A stretch of DNA of 64,000 bases from Bactericera cockerelli (GCA_024516035.1 CM044956.1:52379316-52443315), one strand, 5' to 3'. Positions 40,972-51,464 are shown, numbered from the stretch's first letter. Program-made: numbers and translations. Notes: generated from the sequence alone by a model not told the origin.

Positions 40972-41702
40972 GGGCCGACTTCTGAAACAGGATTAGATAT
41001 TATTTTATCATCATTTATTTATATATAAATATGAGTGTTTCACAGCCGTTTTTATTTCGTAGCCATGAAACAGGAGCTACTGTAGACGCTTGAGGTCTGT
41101 GTGGTAGCCTGCCCATCTCGTAGTATGCTGTATGCCTCTCCTCTGATGGGTGAGAAGTGACACATTAGTTCCCATTTAGGTGCTGGGTGAACACAAGCGC
41201 ACCAGAAAGTATCCCTTACAAACAACTGTAACCAAATTTTGAATTTAAATTTTTGTCCGCATGGCAAGCGAGTGCTTAACTACTGAGCTATTCGTGCTCT
41301 CATCATCATTGTGTAGCTTCGTCGATTTTGATGGATGCCAAATTCAATAGTGCAGCTTTATAATAATAATAATAACTCTTTATTGACAAGAATAATATTG
41401 ACAAAGGGCGTGATTATTGCCTGAGTCAATCTCTGCCATTAAACCCATCAGCTTTATGGTGACCATGGAGTTCCCCAGTTCAAAAATAATCTTGTAAATT
41501 CCTGTTTATGTCAAACATTAGGAAAATAGATAATTCTCAACAGAACATTCTTTTACAAGATTAAACCCCGTGCGGGTAAAGTATTATTATCTAATAGGAT
41601 TTGTTAATCCAAAAAGCTGATATAAACGCACTGTGATTGGTTGAAATTCCTTCTAGATGGCGTGTGAACCTAATCCTGTTTCATAATTTAGCCCTGAGAG
41701 AC
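40972..41702. mobile_element. Family K MITE split by insertions
   Basis: The left end (GGGCCGACTTCTGAAACAGG) is at 40974 and the right half with ATTGGTTGAAATTCC and CCTGTTTCATAATTTAGCCC at 41630-41700. Between them lie a SINE F (41034) and a family H-like unit (41365-41450). Confidence 0.6.
41034..41302 (-). mobile_element. tRNA-derived SINE, family F
   Basis: Minus-strand body: AGGAGCTACTGTAGACGC complement, CTCATCAGAGGAGAGGC-type word, head near 41255-41300 (complement of AAGCACTCGCTTGCCATGCG). Confidence 0.7.
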
Positions 41703-43425
41703 AATTTACGTCATGAGAGTCTCTGAGAGTTTGATTCTTACACGAGTTTGTTTCAGAAGTGTTAAACACCTATCTGACCCCTTTTAATAAAAAGTTTAAT
41801 TTAATTTGTTTTTTTTTAGTATTAGGTATATAATTACAATAAAGGTAGATGGACATGCCCATTCAGAAACTTAAAAAAGAAAATAAGTTTGTAAACATCA
41901 AAGAAGGCCGTAATAATCTCTGGTTTTGAAGTTCTCGACTTATCTACCCGTCCGAGACAAACTTGTCTCTAAAAATATACATTTGTTAGCAGAAATACTC
42001 ATTTCTACGACAATTTTTTTACTTATTCTTTCAAAAAAATACAAAATTGGTATACTCAATAATATTATTAAGGAATAAAATCAATGTTTTTGTAAGTTTC
42101 AAGCCACTTCTAATATCCACTTCCCTACGTAACTGTACACAACTACACAATTTATGAGGTTAAAAAGTTCAGCATAGGTACACACAATTTATTTTAATAA
42201 TAGGTTATATTTTGTACAATTACTGAATTATTTTCTTACAAATTAGCCGTATTTTTCTTTCCAACCAAAGTGTATTCAAATGGAATAAAATGGGACGAAC
42301 TGGAAAAAAGTCATTTTTCTTTTAGAAGAAGATTTTCCAATATTCTTCCAGTTTGGTTACCCCAAATGGATTTATAAAATTATTGCTTCCATTTCTTAAT
42401 AGGTTAAGTCCATTGTTTATCTTTAAAAGTACCGAAATGCATTTTTCATTCACGAATAATGGGGAAGCTAAACTGGAAATATTTGGAATAAAATGGAAAT
42501 GTTTGGAAATACCAAACCTGGAAAAAAAATTTATCCAAAAGAAAAACACGGCTATTGATAATCTACAAAGATTCTACAGACAGGTAAGACAAGGTTGATG
42601 TAAGGTACAAGGGAAGAGGCAGAGACAATAGTGTCCTATCCAGAAGAGATGGGTATTTTTCTCCGGACACACGACTGGAGAGGAAGATAGCGAAGACAAA
42701 GGAGTTCATGATGGAAACGTAATTTTATTAAAAATGTTAACAGTATTTAGCGAGATTATCCCAAGAGTCCTTGAAGAAGATTGATTGCTTCTAAAGTCGC
42801 TTTTTCGGGAAGGTTTTCGTAGGACATTTTTTGTTGCAGTTGATTAAGTAAATCACTCCTTTTCTAAAATTAAGTGGAAGTAGTTTTGAAATGAAAAACA
42901 TAGTAATTTTATCATTTCGCATTGTGCTACATTCTTGCCAAAGTAATTTTATTGAGTTTGATCTGAATCATCCGATTCTGATTTCCAATTCTGTCGCCAA
43001 GAAATCGTATCAAAAATTCCAATTCAATAAATTTGACAGCAACTTTGCTATTGGCTGCTCGATCATCCCTGTCACAGATCAATAAAAAAAACCCCCACAA
43101 ACCGTATAACTGTACATTTGTTCATCTTACAATGGGGATAATACAAAGAAGGTCTTGTTATCAGGCAGCGTTTACACGATCGGTTTTCATAACCAGATAT
43201 TGTGAACGGTGCCTGATGACAGTATAGTAAAATTTAAAATGCAGTCAGTCTTACATATGGGAAAGAATAGGAAACAGTGCAAGTCTTATGAAGTGACACA
43301 GAAGAGACTCAGAATGCAACAGGTGGTGAAACAGACAGAAGACCAGGAGAAGGTGGGGGCTTGGCTGGCTGCTGTGATGCTCATGTCACGAATATCCTCT
43401 GGAAACAGAAAGAAACAGGAGTTAT
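41703..43425. other. Spacer, no gene recognised
   Basis: Several 60-80-codon open frames (for example 42353-42598 + and 43209-43433 +) have no recognisable domain, start context or splice partners. I do not call them genes. Confidence 0.45.
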
Positions 43426-43610
43426 CAGTATAAACAGAAAAGTGGGAAGTTGTACTAGATGTACATGAATATCAGAACATACCTGGACAGCTGTTTCGAG
43501 CTCATTTGCTCTCATCAGCAAGTAATATTTCTGAGTATCCATGCCATCAACTATTTGAATCAGTATAAACAGAAAAGTGAGAAGTTGTACTAGATGTACA
43601 TGAATATCAG
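43426..43610 (-). mobile_element. Hammerhead-ribozyme retroposon (retrozyme-like), 1.4 units of 135 bp, perfect TSD
   Basis: On the minus strand the unit CTGATATTCATGTACATCTA..TTCTGTTTATACTG is repeated with period 135 (CAGTATAAAC at 43426 and 43561). The 12-bp direct repeat AACAGGAGTTAT lies at 43414-43425 and 43611-43622, exactly outside the element. One hammerhead core lies inside. The other copies are at 49540-49750 and 52233-52435. Confidence 0.88.
43473..43533 (-). ncRNA. Type I hammerhead ribozyme
   Basis: Minus strand order: stem I strand (TACTTG), CTGATGA (43512-43518), stem II GAGC-AAATGA-GCTC, GAAA, minimal palindromic stem III CAGCTG, cleavage triplet GTC, stem I strand CAGGTA then TGTTCTG. 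All conserved core bases (CUGAUGA, GAAA, A-U pair, GUC) are present. Stem I has a G-U pair in this copy. Confidence 0.85.
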
Positions 43611-43629
43611 AACAGGAGTTATAAGAAGA

Positions 43630-43740
43630 GAATGCCGAAGGCATTATCACCACCCTTGATCAGGCATTGTTTATATTTATTTCTCAACTTGTTACCATGT
43701 TCATTGTATATAAAGGATGTAAATAAAGCTGGATCCAATT
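43630..43740 (-). repeat. Dispersed repeat, family J
   Basis: GAATGCCGAAGGCATTATCA, CACCCTTGATCAGGC, GTATATAAAGGATGTAAATA. Reverse of the units at 11960 and 14035. Retroposon 3'-end-like. Confidence 0.5.
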
Positions 43741-43904
43741 GTTTAAAAAAAAAGAAAAATATCGGGAGATATTTTTTAAACATCTACAACAATATAAAAA
43801 TTGATTTTCTAAAATTATTACATATAAAAAACCTCCTCCATTCTTAAGCAGCTGTGCAAAGTCCCCATGACATTCAAATATTTATTTTAATCAGTAGATT
43901 AAAA

Positions 43905-44330
43905 TATCACGCAAGAATTGACCCGTGACTTTAGTATTCAGAGGTATCAAAATAGCCTTTGTGTGCAAATTTCAATGAAATGTAATATCATCAGGAGATC
44001 AAAGTAAATATTTTCCCTAACCAAGAATTGAACCCGTGACTTTGGTATTCAGAGGTATCAAAATAGTCTTTTTTACTTCTTTTTTTTAATGAATCATTTG
44101 TTTTATTTTTCATATTTTTTTTTTTGTATACAGAAGACCCATTCTAAGCCATTTTTATTTGGCTTCTAAGATTTTGGCTTCTGAGATTTTTCTTCTTGTG
44201 CAAATTTCAATGTGACTGTGATGTCAGGCGATCAAATTAAATATTTTTCCCAAGCAAGAATTGAACCCACAACTTTGGGATTCAGAGATATCAAAAATAG
44301 TTTTTTTGTGCAAATTTCAACAGTGACACG
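43905..44330 (-). repeat. Three tRNA-like repeat units, interrupted by a family N insertion
   Basis: Units around 43910, 44020 and 44260 each read, on the minus strand, GATACCTCTGAATACC..AAAGT..GGGTTCAATTC, resembling the anticodon and T arms of a tRNA, spaced by GTGCAAATTTCAATG. 44085-44195 is the reversed family N repeat. Possibly a multimeric SINE. Confidence 0.5.
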
Positions 44331-44744
44331 TTTTAGGATCTATTTTCATGTTGAATGTAGGAAATCTTTCAAGTAAGGAGAAGGCAAATACACCCAGAAT
44401 AAATTGATACGAGTCTTCTTTCCGAAGAGACTGTCTATGACCCTTCCATCCCACACTCACTCTTTTGAATAACTTATTATTACTCTTTTCTTATTTTCCT
44501 AAATTAGAGGAATTTATTTTTTGTCATATTTATTATCTTCCCCTAATTAAGTACACTGTGTTAAATTTCTTAATATGACTTAAACCTTAACGAAACTTGA
44601 AGTCTACTGCGCAAACACTTGGTTTTTGGCGTTCAATTCTTATTTTTGCTATAGGTACATAATAAAAGATCCATTCATTAAGATCTGTAGGTAATTAATC
44701 ATCCATTGACATCTGTAGGTAATTAATTGTTGCCCAGAACTACC
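44331..44744. other. Spacer, nothing recognised
   Basis: AT-rich. AAGATCTGTAGGTAATTAAT and a near copy of it repeat twice near 44680. Confidence 0.45.
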
Positions 44745-44865
44745 TCAATTCACCTCACGAGGCTAGGGTAGGCCCCGCCATTCGATGTACAGAGCCGAAA
44801 AAACTCCGACCCCGCCGGGATTCGAACCCGCAACTGGAATGCAAGAAACTTAGGCAGTACAAAAG
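44745..44865 (-). mobile_element. tRNA-derived SINE fragment, A-like
   Basis: Minus strand B box GCGGGTTCGAATCCCGGCGG, followed by GTCGGAGTTTTTTCGGCTCT, comparable to the post-head region of family A. Confidence 0.55.
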
Positions 44866-45057
44866 AGAAATACATATCTACCAATATTAATTTAAAAAAA
44901 AATTGATGCCTAGTTCTTTTAGAACTAAAATTACCAGCCTCAATTATGTCTCATGAGGATTTGGGACTCACGAAAGTTAAAAATAAATAAATGGTAATTT
45001 TTAATTAATGAGCCCAGTGGTTCATGATAAATCGTTGAAAAAAAAGAACTTCATAAA

Positions 45058-45360
45058 TGAGCGCGCGATTATCTCAGTGGTTAAGCACTCGCTTGCCATG
45101 CGGAAGGTCCCGGGTTCGATCCCCCGTGCCGACAAAAAATTGTATTCTTAATTTGGTTACAATTTATTGTTTGTAAGGGATACCTTCCGGTGCGCTCGTG
45201 TTGACCCAACACCTTAATGACAAGTAGTGTGTCACTTCTCGCCCATCAGAGGGGAGGCATACTACGGTATGGGTAGGCTACAACACAGACCACAACCGTC
45301 TACTGTAGCTCCTGTTTCATGGCTACGAAATGAAAAAGGTTGTGAAACACTCATCTTTAA
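45058..45360 (+). mobile_element. tRNA-derived SINE, family F, best copy
   Basis: GAGCGCGCGATTATCTCAGT (A box), CCCGGGTTCGATCCCCCGTG (B box), GGGATACCTTCCGGTGCGCT, CTTCTCGCCCATCAGAGGGG, CTCCTGTTTCATGGCTACGA, ending GTGAAACACTCATC. Confidence 0.88.
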
Positions 45361-45988
45361 AAAAAAAAATCAAAATGTTAAATTTCATCAGGAAATGAGC
45401 AGCAAGCTGGGTTTGAAGAGGCGATATCTTGCCTTGCAAGCTGCCTGCGTACCGCATCTACCTCTCCGCTGGGAAATTTCCAAACACTTCTTCCTTTTCT
45501 ATTATACCAATTTCTTTTTTGTTTACTTTGATATTTTCTTATCCTTCCTCTCAATTTAATTTTTCCACCCTAGCCTTTTTTTTTTTATCAAATCTTCTTA
45601 TGTGAGATTTCCTTTTAAACTCCACCTAATAATCTTGAATATACGTCCGTTACTTATTTTCTCGTATATCAAAAGGGACCAATTTATCAACAAAGTCAAC
45701 TTCGAGTGTTTTCAATTTCCAATCTTATTTTTTGATACGTTTCACGTATTTTATCGCACATCTACTTAGTTGAACTTATTGAAATTGGAAATTGGAGGGT
45801 GTTTGTTGATTTTCAAGAAAAAATCAAGAAGTAACGGAAATTACTTTGAAAAATACTACATTGTAATCCCTATTGTAGACTCTGAAGTTGTTATTCACCA
45901 AACAATGCAATGTGGTTTGGAACTAAGTTACTCGTACATTAAATACAGCAATCCAGTACATTATTTAAACATAACTCATGAACTTTAG
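45361..45988. other. Spacer, nothing recognised
   Basis: AT-rich. The small + frames at 45380-45560 and 45770-45988 show no known motif. Confidence 0.45.
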
Positions 45989-46122
45989 GCCCGAATTAAT
46001 GAACTCTGCTGTGGTGGACACTGATACTAAAGTATCTGATTTCAGTTGATTGGCTGTTACCATGGTAATAACAACAGTATAGTAGCAGTCTACGCTTTAG
46101 AGACGTTCATTAATTTGTGCAT
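45989..46122. mobile_element. Small MITE with GAATTAATGAAC ends
   Basis: GCCCGAATTAATGAACTCTG at the left and ACGTTCATTAATTTGTGC at the right form terminal inverted repeats. An internal palindrome TACCATGGTAA is present. No coding capacity. Confidence 0.6.
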
Positions 46123-46125
46123 TAT

Positions 46126-46314
46126 GGCCGGTTCTATCAATGAATGACAAAAGCGAGGGTTTTTGAAACTTCGGTTTGGTTCAATCTCGTTTTAAATAAA
46201 TACTGGTACACACTACACAAGCGCTAATTTGACGAATCTTTTTGGAACTAGCGTTTCTAATCCAAGATTCGTACCAAACCAAGGTTTCATTAAATTGATA
46301 GAACCGGCCATTAG
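46126..46314. mobile_element. Small MITE with TGGCCGGTTCTATCAAT ends
   Basis: TGGCCGGTTCTATCAAT at 46129 and its reverse complement ending about 46311, with TTGAAACTTCGGTTTGGT / ACCAAACCAAGGTTTC inside as a second inverted pair. About 185 bp, directly beside the previous MITE. Confidence 0.75.
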
Positions 46315-46404
46315 ACTCTTCATACATAATTGTATGAGTCATGTCGTTCGTGCCGCCAAAGGGCCTGAATAAACTACATAAAAAGCGTTATTAAATTTGT
46401 TATT

Positions 46405-46590
46405 TATTTACACTTCAGTTATTTTTACAAAACAATCATCAACAAATAATATTAATAACAATAAATTAAAAAAAAAACTTAGAAGTATGTACAAAAAAAA
46501 TAATAATAAAGATCAATATTAATTTTTAATTACAATTGTTTTGTAATCCGGGGCGAAGTTAATGCCTTCGGCATTCTTTGCCACTTAATA
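46405..46590 (+). repeat. Dispersed repeat, family J
   Basis: TTATTTACACTTCAGT.. A/T-rich centre, ending AGTTAATGCCTTCGGCATTC. Same end as the 14035 unit. Confidence 0.5.
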
Positions 46591-46597
46591 CCTAAGT

Positions 46598-46705
46598 AGA
46601 CAAAGGTTCACAGCTCACCAATACCTCGCTGAAGACAAAGGTTCACAACTCACCAATACCTCACTGAATACAAAGGTTCACAACTCACCAATACCTCGCT
46701 GAAGC
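46598..46705 (-). repeat. ~35-bp array carrying the FnIII exon donor (three units)
   Basis: Minus-strand unit CTTCAG-CGAGGTATTG-GTGAGTTGTGAACCTTTGT. CGAGGTATTGGTGAGT is identical to the end and donor of the FnIII exon at 47666-47680. A further unit lies at 47412-47465. The array was split by later insertions. Confidence 0.8.
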
Positions 46706-47411
46706 AGTGGCGGCTCCTTCTAAAGGGCTCAGGGGCTCTAGCCCCCCAAAAATTCGAAAGAAAAAAAAACTGAAAAAATATTCTTGCTTCACTATGAATT
46801 TTCCCATTACATGTAGAATGTTTAAAATCAACATAATTTCAAGTAAAATAAATCCCTGCTAAAAATCTCTCGTTTAACATTGCCACTATAGAATATGTGG
46901 GGCTCATTTATTTGAGCCACATCTATTCTATACTGAGCACACGGGTTATATATTTACAATCTAGCGATGACGTCACAAAGTGTATGCTATTATACATGGC
47001 TCTGGGGCTCAGCCCCAGGGTCTGTGGGATAGAATATGGGAATAATAAAAGGTAGTTATTTTTTCTCTCGTAACATCGTACCATGAATATTCCCACACGC
47101 GTTGCAACATTTTTCTCCACCGGTGAAGTCACCGATACTTGATAAAGGTTGAATTGAGTTTCAAAAGTCAACGGTTTGAATTGTTTGTTTACGTTTCGTG
47201 ATATCAATTTTAAAATTTTATGTCTCGTTTATCTCAGTGCGTTTATTCGACGATTACTAGTTGAATATTTTTCAACTATAAATTATTAAAGACACAGGAT
47301 TAAAATATAGTTACATTTACAGTTTACTCGTACTTTTTACATATTATATAGCACATAAATATAGCACTGCAATAATACAAATTACAATACTTTTTATAGG
47401 TACTTTCAGAG
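46703..47411. mobile_element. Insertion in the array, left end CAGTGGCGGCTCC
   Basis: Begins CAGTGGCGGCTCCTTCTAAA and contains AGCCCCCCAAAA, like the ends of hAT-type DNA transposons. The matching right end is not visible, so the boundary at 47411 is only where the array resumes. An internal inverted repeat TAGAATATGTGG..CCACATCTATTCTA lies at 46887-46929. Confidence 0.4.
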
Positions 47412-47660
47412 TTCAGGTTCACAACTCACCAATACCTCGCTGAAGACAAAGGTTCACAACTCAAATAAGTAGATCAAATAAGTAAATGCGACCCTAGATC
47501 AAATAAGTAAATGCGATCTTTTTAGTATTTAGGATTTAATTTTAAGGATTTTTTTTATTATTTATATTTAAATCTACTTAAGATTTTTTTTATATAATAT
47601 ACCCGCGATATTGTTTAAATGGATGCGATATCCGTAAATTCAAAAAAAAAAAAAAAAAAA
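47412..47660 (-). repeat. Array remnant plus poly-A insertion
   Basis: 47412-47465 is one further 35-bp unit and part of another. 47466-47660 is an inserted segment ending in an 18-20-base A-run (47641-47660), with ACTCA at both edges as a possible short target-site duplication. The A-run reads as a T-run right after the donor on the gene's strand. Confidence 0.6.
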
Positions 47661-47665
47661 CTCAC

Positions 47666-47879
47666 CAATACCTCGCGTTGTGAACTGGAACTTGTCCGAG
47701 ATCTTGTTCCACCCGAACTTGTTCTTGGCCTGTACCTGGGCCTCATATTGGGCCCCCGGGTCTAGGCCGCGTATCAGGTAGGACATCTGCTGGTTGTACG
47801 CGTCGGAGGAGGCGGCGGGGAGGATGACGTCATTCCACTCCTTGTGGTGGCCGTAGATGTGCCCGTACGTGATGTTGTC
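47666..47879 (-). CDS. Fibronectin type III exon of a cell-adhesion protein (partial gene)
   Basis: Minus-strand exon with acceptor GTGTGCCCCCAG/GAC and donor either GAG/GTATTG (exon ends 47672) or TTG/GTGAGT (47666). Both are phase 1. Encodes ITYGHIYGHHKEWND, SYLIRGLDPGAQYEAQVQAK and NKFGWNKISDKFQFTTR. The L-x-P-x-x-x-Y-x-x-x-V-x-A-x-N-x-x-G pattern is the FnIII E-F-G strand signature. Only the C-terminal half of the domain is here, so a preceding exon exists. Insect Ig/FnIII adhesion molecules (klingon/wrapper-like) are a plausible source, but I cannot assign the protein. No other exon of it was found in the window, so introns are long. GC-rich compared with its surroundings. Confidence 0.8.
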
Positions 47880-47928
47880 CTGGGGGCACACGGAGGGGTT
47901 TCTCTATTATTATTATTGTTTAATCATC

Positions 47929-48262
47929 GTCTGTCCCGGTAGCTCAGTGGTCAAGGCGGCACCCTGTGAATCCAGAGGTTCCAGAGGTCGTGGGTTCGAA
48001 ACCCACGACCTCCAGCCGGGACATGACAAGTTATTTTCCCATTTGGGATTTTTTTTTTAACAACATTTCCATTTATTTGACAAATATAAATTATAACAAT
48101 ATAAAATAATAGAAAGGTATACCCGTCTTCAAAGTTAAAAACTGTGAAGAAGATAATTTTACCACATAATAATGTGTCCTGAGCCTACTGCTGGAATAAT
48201 GGGATTTTAATAATCCTTATCGGGCAGTATAAATAAGGCGATATTTATATTGCCCGATTATT
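47929..48262 (+). mobile_element. tRNA-derived SINE, family C, with internal insertion
   Basis: CTGTCCCGGTAGCTCAGTGG, GTCGTGGGTTCGAAACCC and GGGACATGACAAGTTATTTT, then a ~115-bp AT-rich insertion (48046-48160), then TACCACATAATAATGTGTCC and TACTGCTGGAATAATGGG. Lies about 50 bases upstream of the FnIII exon on its own strand. The FnIII gene is transcribed the other way. Confidence 0.78.
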
Positions 48263-48484
48263 ATTATTATCACTTAATATCAAAGGTTCAGTACATCATA
48301 AACATGATTTTGGGAAACACGTTCAATATAATATGCATTATTATTATTTTTAAAATACTTTCTTAGATTTAAAAAGACATATGTACAGTACAAGTAATTA
48401 TTTAAAAAAAAAAAAAAAATGTAACCAATAGATAAAAATATAAGAAATAGATAAATAAATTATAAACACATAACAGTACATAAC

Positions 48485-48612
48485 ACATAAGGCAGCGGAC
48501 TTGTAACCTGGAGGTCGGTGGTTCAAGTCCCGGTTTCAGCATTGATTTAGAAAAGCGAGTTTGAGTAGTTGTAATATCACGAAAGTGATTAACACAAATA
48601 TGATAACTTTAA
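48485..48612 (+). mobile_element. tRNA-derived SINE, family B, 5' truncated
   Basis: CATAAGGCAGCGGACTTGTA, GGTGGTTCAAGTCCCGG, GTGATTAACACAAATATGAT. The A box is lost. Confidence 0.75.
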
Positions 48613-48829
48613 TATTACAATTAACTGTGTATGAATGATTATCCCTACTTCAGGACTTTAAGACCATTCTGCTGCTCGCTATTTTGAATCCTAAGTGATA
48701 TGAGCGCAAAGACAAACACAGGAATGGAAACATCTCTAGAGAAAGCACAAGATGGAAGGGGGCCGCAATGGCCCCAATGCCTTTTTGGATGAGGGATGGG
48801 AAATTTCATCAGGAGTAACAGGTATGTCA

Positions 48830-48978
48830 GCAAGGGATGCGAGGGCGTATGGAGGAGGGACGAGGGTCATGGAGGAGGGAAGAGGGCCCTGGAGGAGGGA
48901 AGAGGGCCCTGGAGGAGGGACAATGGCTATGGAGGAGGGAAGAGGGCCATGGAGGAGGGAAGAAGGCCATGGAGGAGG
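48830..48978. repeat. 24-bp minisatellite, ~6 units
   Basis: ATGGAGGAGGGAAGAGGGCC-type units, open on both strands because the period is a multiple of three. The flanks do not look like a known protein, so I do not call a gene. Confidence 0.85.
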
Positions 48979-49099
48979 GGAAGAGGCGGGGTTGAAAGTC
49001 ACCAAGTCAAGTTTGACAGGAACAATAGTCGCAGGAGGCGCAACACAAAGCCGGGATCACACTCGGTGTAAAATTTTGTCTAGCGAGGTTACGAAATGT

Positions 49100-49409
49100 A
49101 TTTGTATGTATGGTTTTATTTGTGGTGAAGCACAAAGCCCCTTCACATTTTTTGTGGGTAGCGCAGCATTACTAAGAGCCTCCTGTACTTTTCAAATTAT
49201 TCTATTACATCACTTTCTTTTTACTCTGGTAATGCCGCCACTGGTCGTTACTCATACAAGTAACTACTCATTTTTCCTCACGAGGTATGAGTTTACCCCG
49301 AACACCCAAGAACAGAGCAGAAAAAATCCTGCCCCGCTGGGGATCGAACCCAGGTCACCGTGCGTGCAATGGCTAGCGCGCTAACTCACTCAGCCACGGT
49401 GACTTCTAC
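49100..49409 (-). mobile_element. tRNA-derived SINE, family A, full length with 12-bp TSD
   Basis: Minus-strand full copy: head complement of GCCACGGTGAC at 49399, B box near 49345 (GATCGAACCC reversed), body to GGTGAAGCACAAAG. The direct repeat GTTACGAAATGT lies at 49088-49099 and 49410-49421. Confidence 0.93.
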
Positions 49410-49539
49410 GTTACGAAATGTTTCGTATAGTTTCATGTGTAATGCTTTCTCTACAATCAAATGAGATTTTTTTTCCGTTAGGCGCTTAAACACCACTGGT
49501 GGAGTGGGTCGTTCGCGCCGATCCCTCAATGAACTATAT

Positions 49540-49750
49540 CAAGTTAATGAATTTAGTACATCTAGTACAACTTCTCACTATTCTGTTTATACTGATTAAA
49601 ATAAAGAGGTTAGTTGATGGCATAGATATTCAGAACTTTTACCTGCTGATGAGAGCAAAAAAGCTCGAAACAGCTGTCCAGGTATGTTCTGATATTCATG
49701 TACAACTTCTCACTATTCTGTTTATACTGATTAAAATAGAGAGGCTTGAT
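49540..49750 (+). mobile_element. Hammerhead-ribozyme retroposon, second copy
   Basis: GTACAACTTCTCACTATTCT repeats at 49565 and 49700 (period 135), flanking one hammerhead core. Ends are less clear than in the 43426 copy and I see no certain TSD. The long open frame through the unit is incidental. Confidence 0.8.
49631..49691 (+). ncRNA. Type I hammerhead ribozyme
   Basis: CAGAAC-TTT-TACCTG (stem I), CTGATGA (49646-49652), stem II GAGC-AAAAAA-GCTC, GAAA (49667-49670), stem III CAGCTG, GTC (49676-49678, cleavage after 49678), CAGGTA-T-GTTCTG (stem I). The outer CAGAAC/GTTCTG and inner TACCTG/CAGGTA pairs are perfect, separated by an internal loop like those that make the natural ribozyme's tertiary contact. 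Confidence 0.9.
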
Positions 49751-49969
49751 AGATTTCAACTTATTAGAATGGGCTTCAGAGTTCCATGATTCTTGCCAAA
49801 ATGTTTTTATGAGCTTATAATCAAATGAGATTGAATCTCACTAAAACAATACTATGCAACAATTGCATCACTGTGCAACATTTCTCATTCAAAATATTAG
49901 CCAAATTTTGCTAGACGATTAGAAACAAAATACTATTTTTTTTGTTTTGAAGCAAAAGGTCTCTTCAAA

Positions 49970-50226
49970 AAAAATTGTGAGTAGCGCAACATTACTCAGA
50001 ACCTCCTTCACTTTTAGAATTCTATTCCATTAATTTCTTTTTACTCTGGTTATGCCGCGACTGGTCGTTACTCATAAAAGTAAAAACTCATTTTTCCTCA
50101 CGAGGTATGAGTGGACCCCGAACATCAAAGTAAAGAGCTGAAAAATTCCGGTCCCCCTGGGTATCGAACCCAGGCCACCATGCGTGAAATGCCTAGCGCG
50201 CTAACTCACTCGACAACGGTGACTAC
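49970..50226 (-). mobile_element. tRNA-derived SINE, family A
   Basis: Minus strand: body TTACTCTGGTTATGCCGCGA reversed, CTCACGAGGTATGAGTGGAC, B box TATCGAACCC reversed. Second A copy in the same orientation 570 bp from the first. Confidence 0.8.
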
Positions 50227-51464
50227 ATTGACATGACCTTAACGAGATATTTCATCCCAGTGAGTTCAATTCCTCTGCTGTGTCTTAAAGAATAGTTTTT
50301 TTTTTTAAATTGAAGCATTCTTCAATGAAATACTAATGTTTTTTTATGGACTTGTTGTAACTATGGACAAGACCTTATATACCTACATAATTATAAAAGG
50401 TATGGTTTTTCTTCAGTTATCCATGACTTTATTCAATGCGACAGAATAAATTTGGTCGAACTCCACCGCGTAATGTTTAAAATAAATAATGCATTGATTT
50501 TGAAACAACTAATTGAATTATATTTCAAAAACGCCTTTTACGCCTAACAATGTTTTTGGTCCCCACTTTTTGCTAAACAGGACAAAACTTTCTGACTTTT
50601 TTTTTTCTTTTCTTTCTTCTCATTTTCTTTTTATCCTTCTTCAGGGATTGCTATAATAAGTCAGAGACTGTTTCTTTGCCATATTTTCTTCACTTTTCTG
50701 CTACATTTATTTCTTTCAACAAAAATGATTAACCTACATTTCAAATATTTCGTCTCTACTGAGTTCCTGATGTCATTTCCGGCCTGCAGGTGCCTGCAAA
50801 GTCCGGTATTCGAATAACAATGTAGTGTTTTGTTTCAAGTCGCTTTGTACTTTCTAATGGTAAAAAAATAAGATCAGCTTGTACTTAAAGCCATTCAAAT
50901 AAGTAACATCTTTGTAATTTATGTAAATTTCGTCATTCTCCTCTTTTATATTACTGTAAGTTTTTTATGTACAGTAACTTTTATATTATGTACATATTTG
51001 TTTGTTTTATAATATTATGTGTAAATATACTGCGACTTTTGGTTGATTTTTTTTTTATTAATTAATAAAGTTATTAATTAATAGTAAGATTAATAAGTAA
51101 CATCTAAGTATTCTATCATAAAATACACCGTCAATTATGTAAGTGCAAAACACTCGATCTCTTCGCCTAAATCACACGGTCAGTGTAAAAGAGCTCAGCA
51201 TTCATTCTAATTAAAACAAATAATTTCATTTTCACAATTTCAGGTAGATTTAGCAATCGTAAGCGCACAATATTATCGTTTTCATCGAACAAAAAAAGGA
51301 ATGTGTATAAGAGCCTGCACATTGCATAACTAATACATTACGGCGTGAATACAAATTTATTCCTTACAAAAAAAATTCAATTTGAATTTTCAACTTAATT
51401 TACAATAATTTAAGATTACAAAATAATTACCTCTTGAGCTGATTCTAACTTATTTAGAGACACC
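50227..51464. other. Spacer, nothing recognised
   Basis: AT-rich with short TTAATTAATA runs. No coding exon or recurrent repeat. Confidence 0.5.

Noticed and set aside
42353..43433. Small plus-strand frames of 64-81 codons
   Set aside because: No recognisable motif, no splice partners, length expected by chance in AT-rich DNA.
48736..49384. Pro-rich minus frame and Gly-rich plus frame (90-210 codons)
   Set aside because: Driven by a 24-bp minisatellite, and the plus frame runs on into an antisense SINE; no known domain.
49499..49789. Open frame with LLMRAKKLETAVQ that recurs at 43.5 and 52.3 kb
   Set aside because: It first looked like a repeated exon, but the conserved bases are the hammerhead core (CTGATGA, GAAA, GTC), and the unit is mobile and non-coding.
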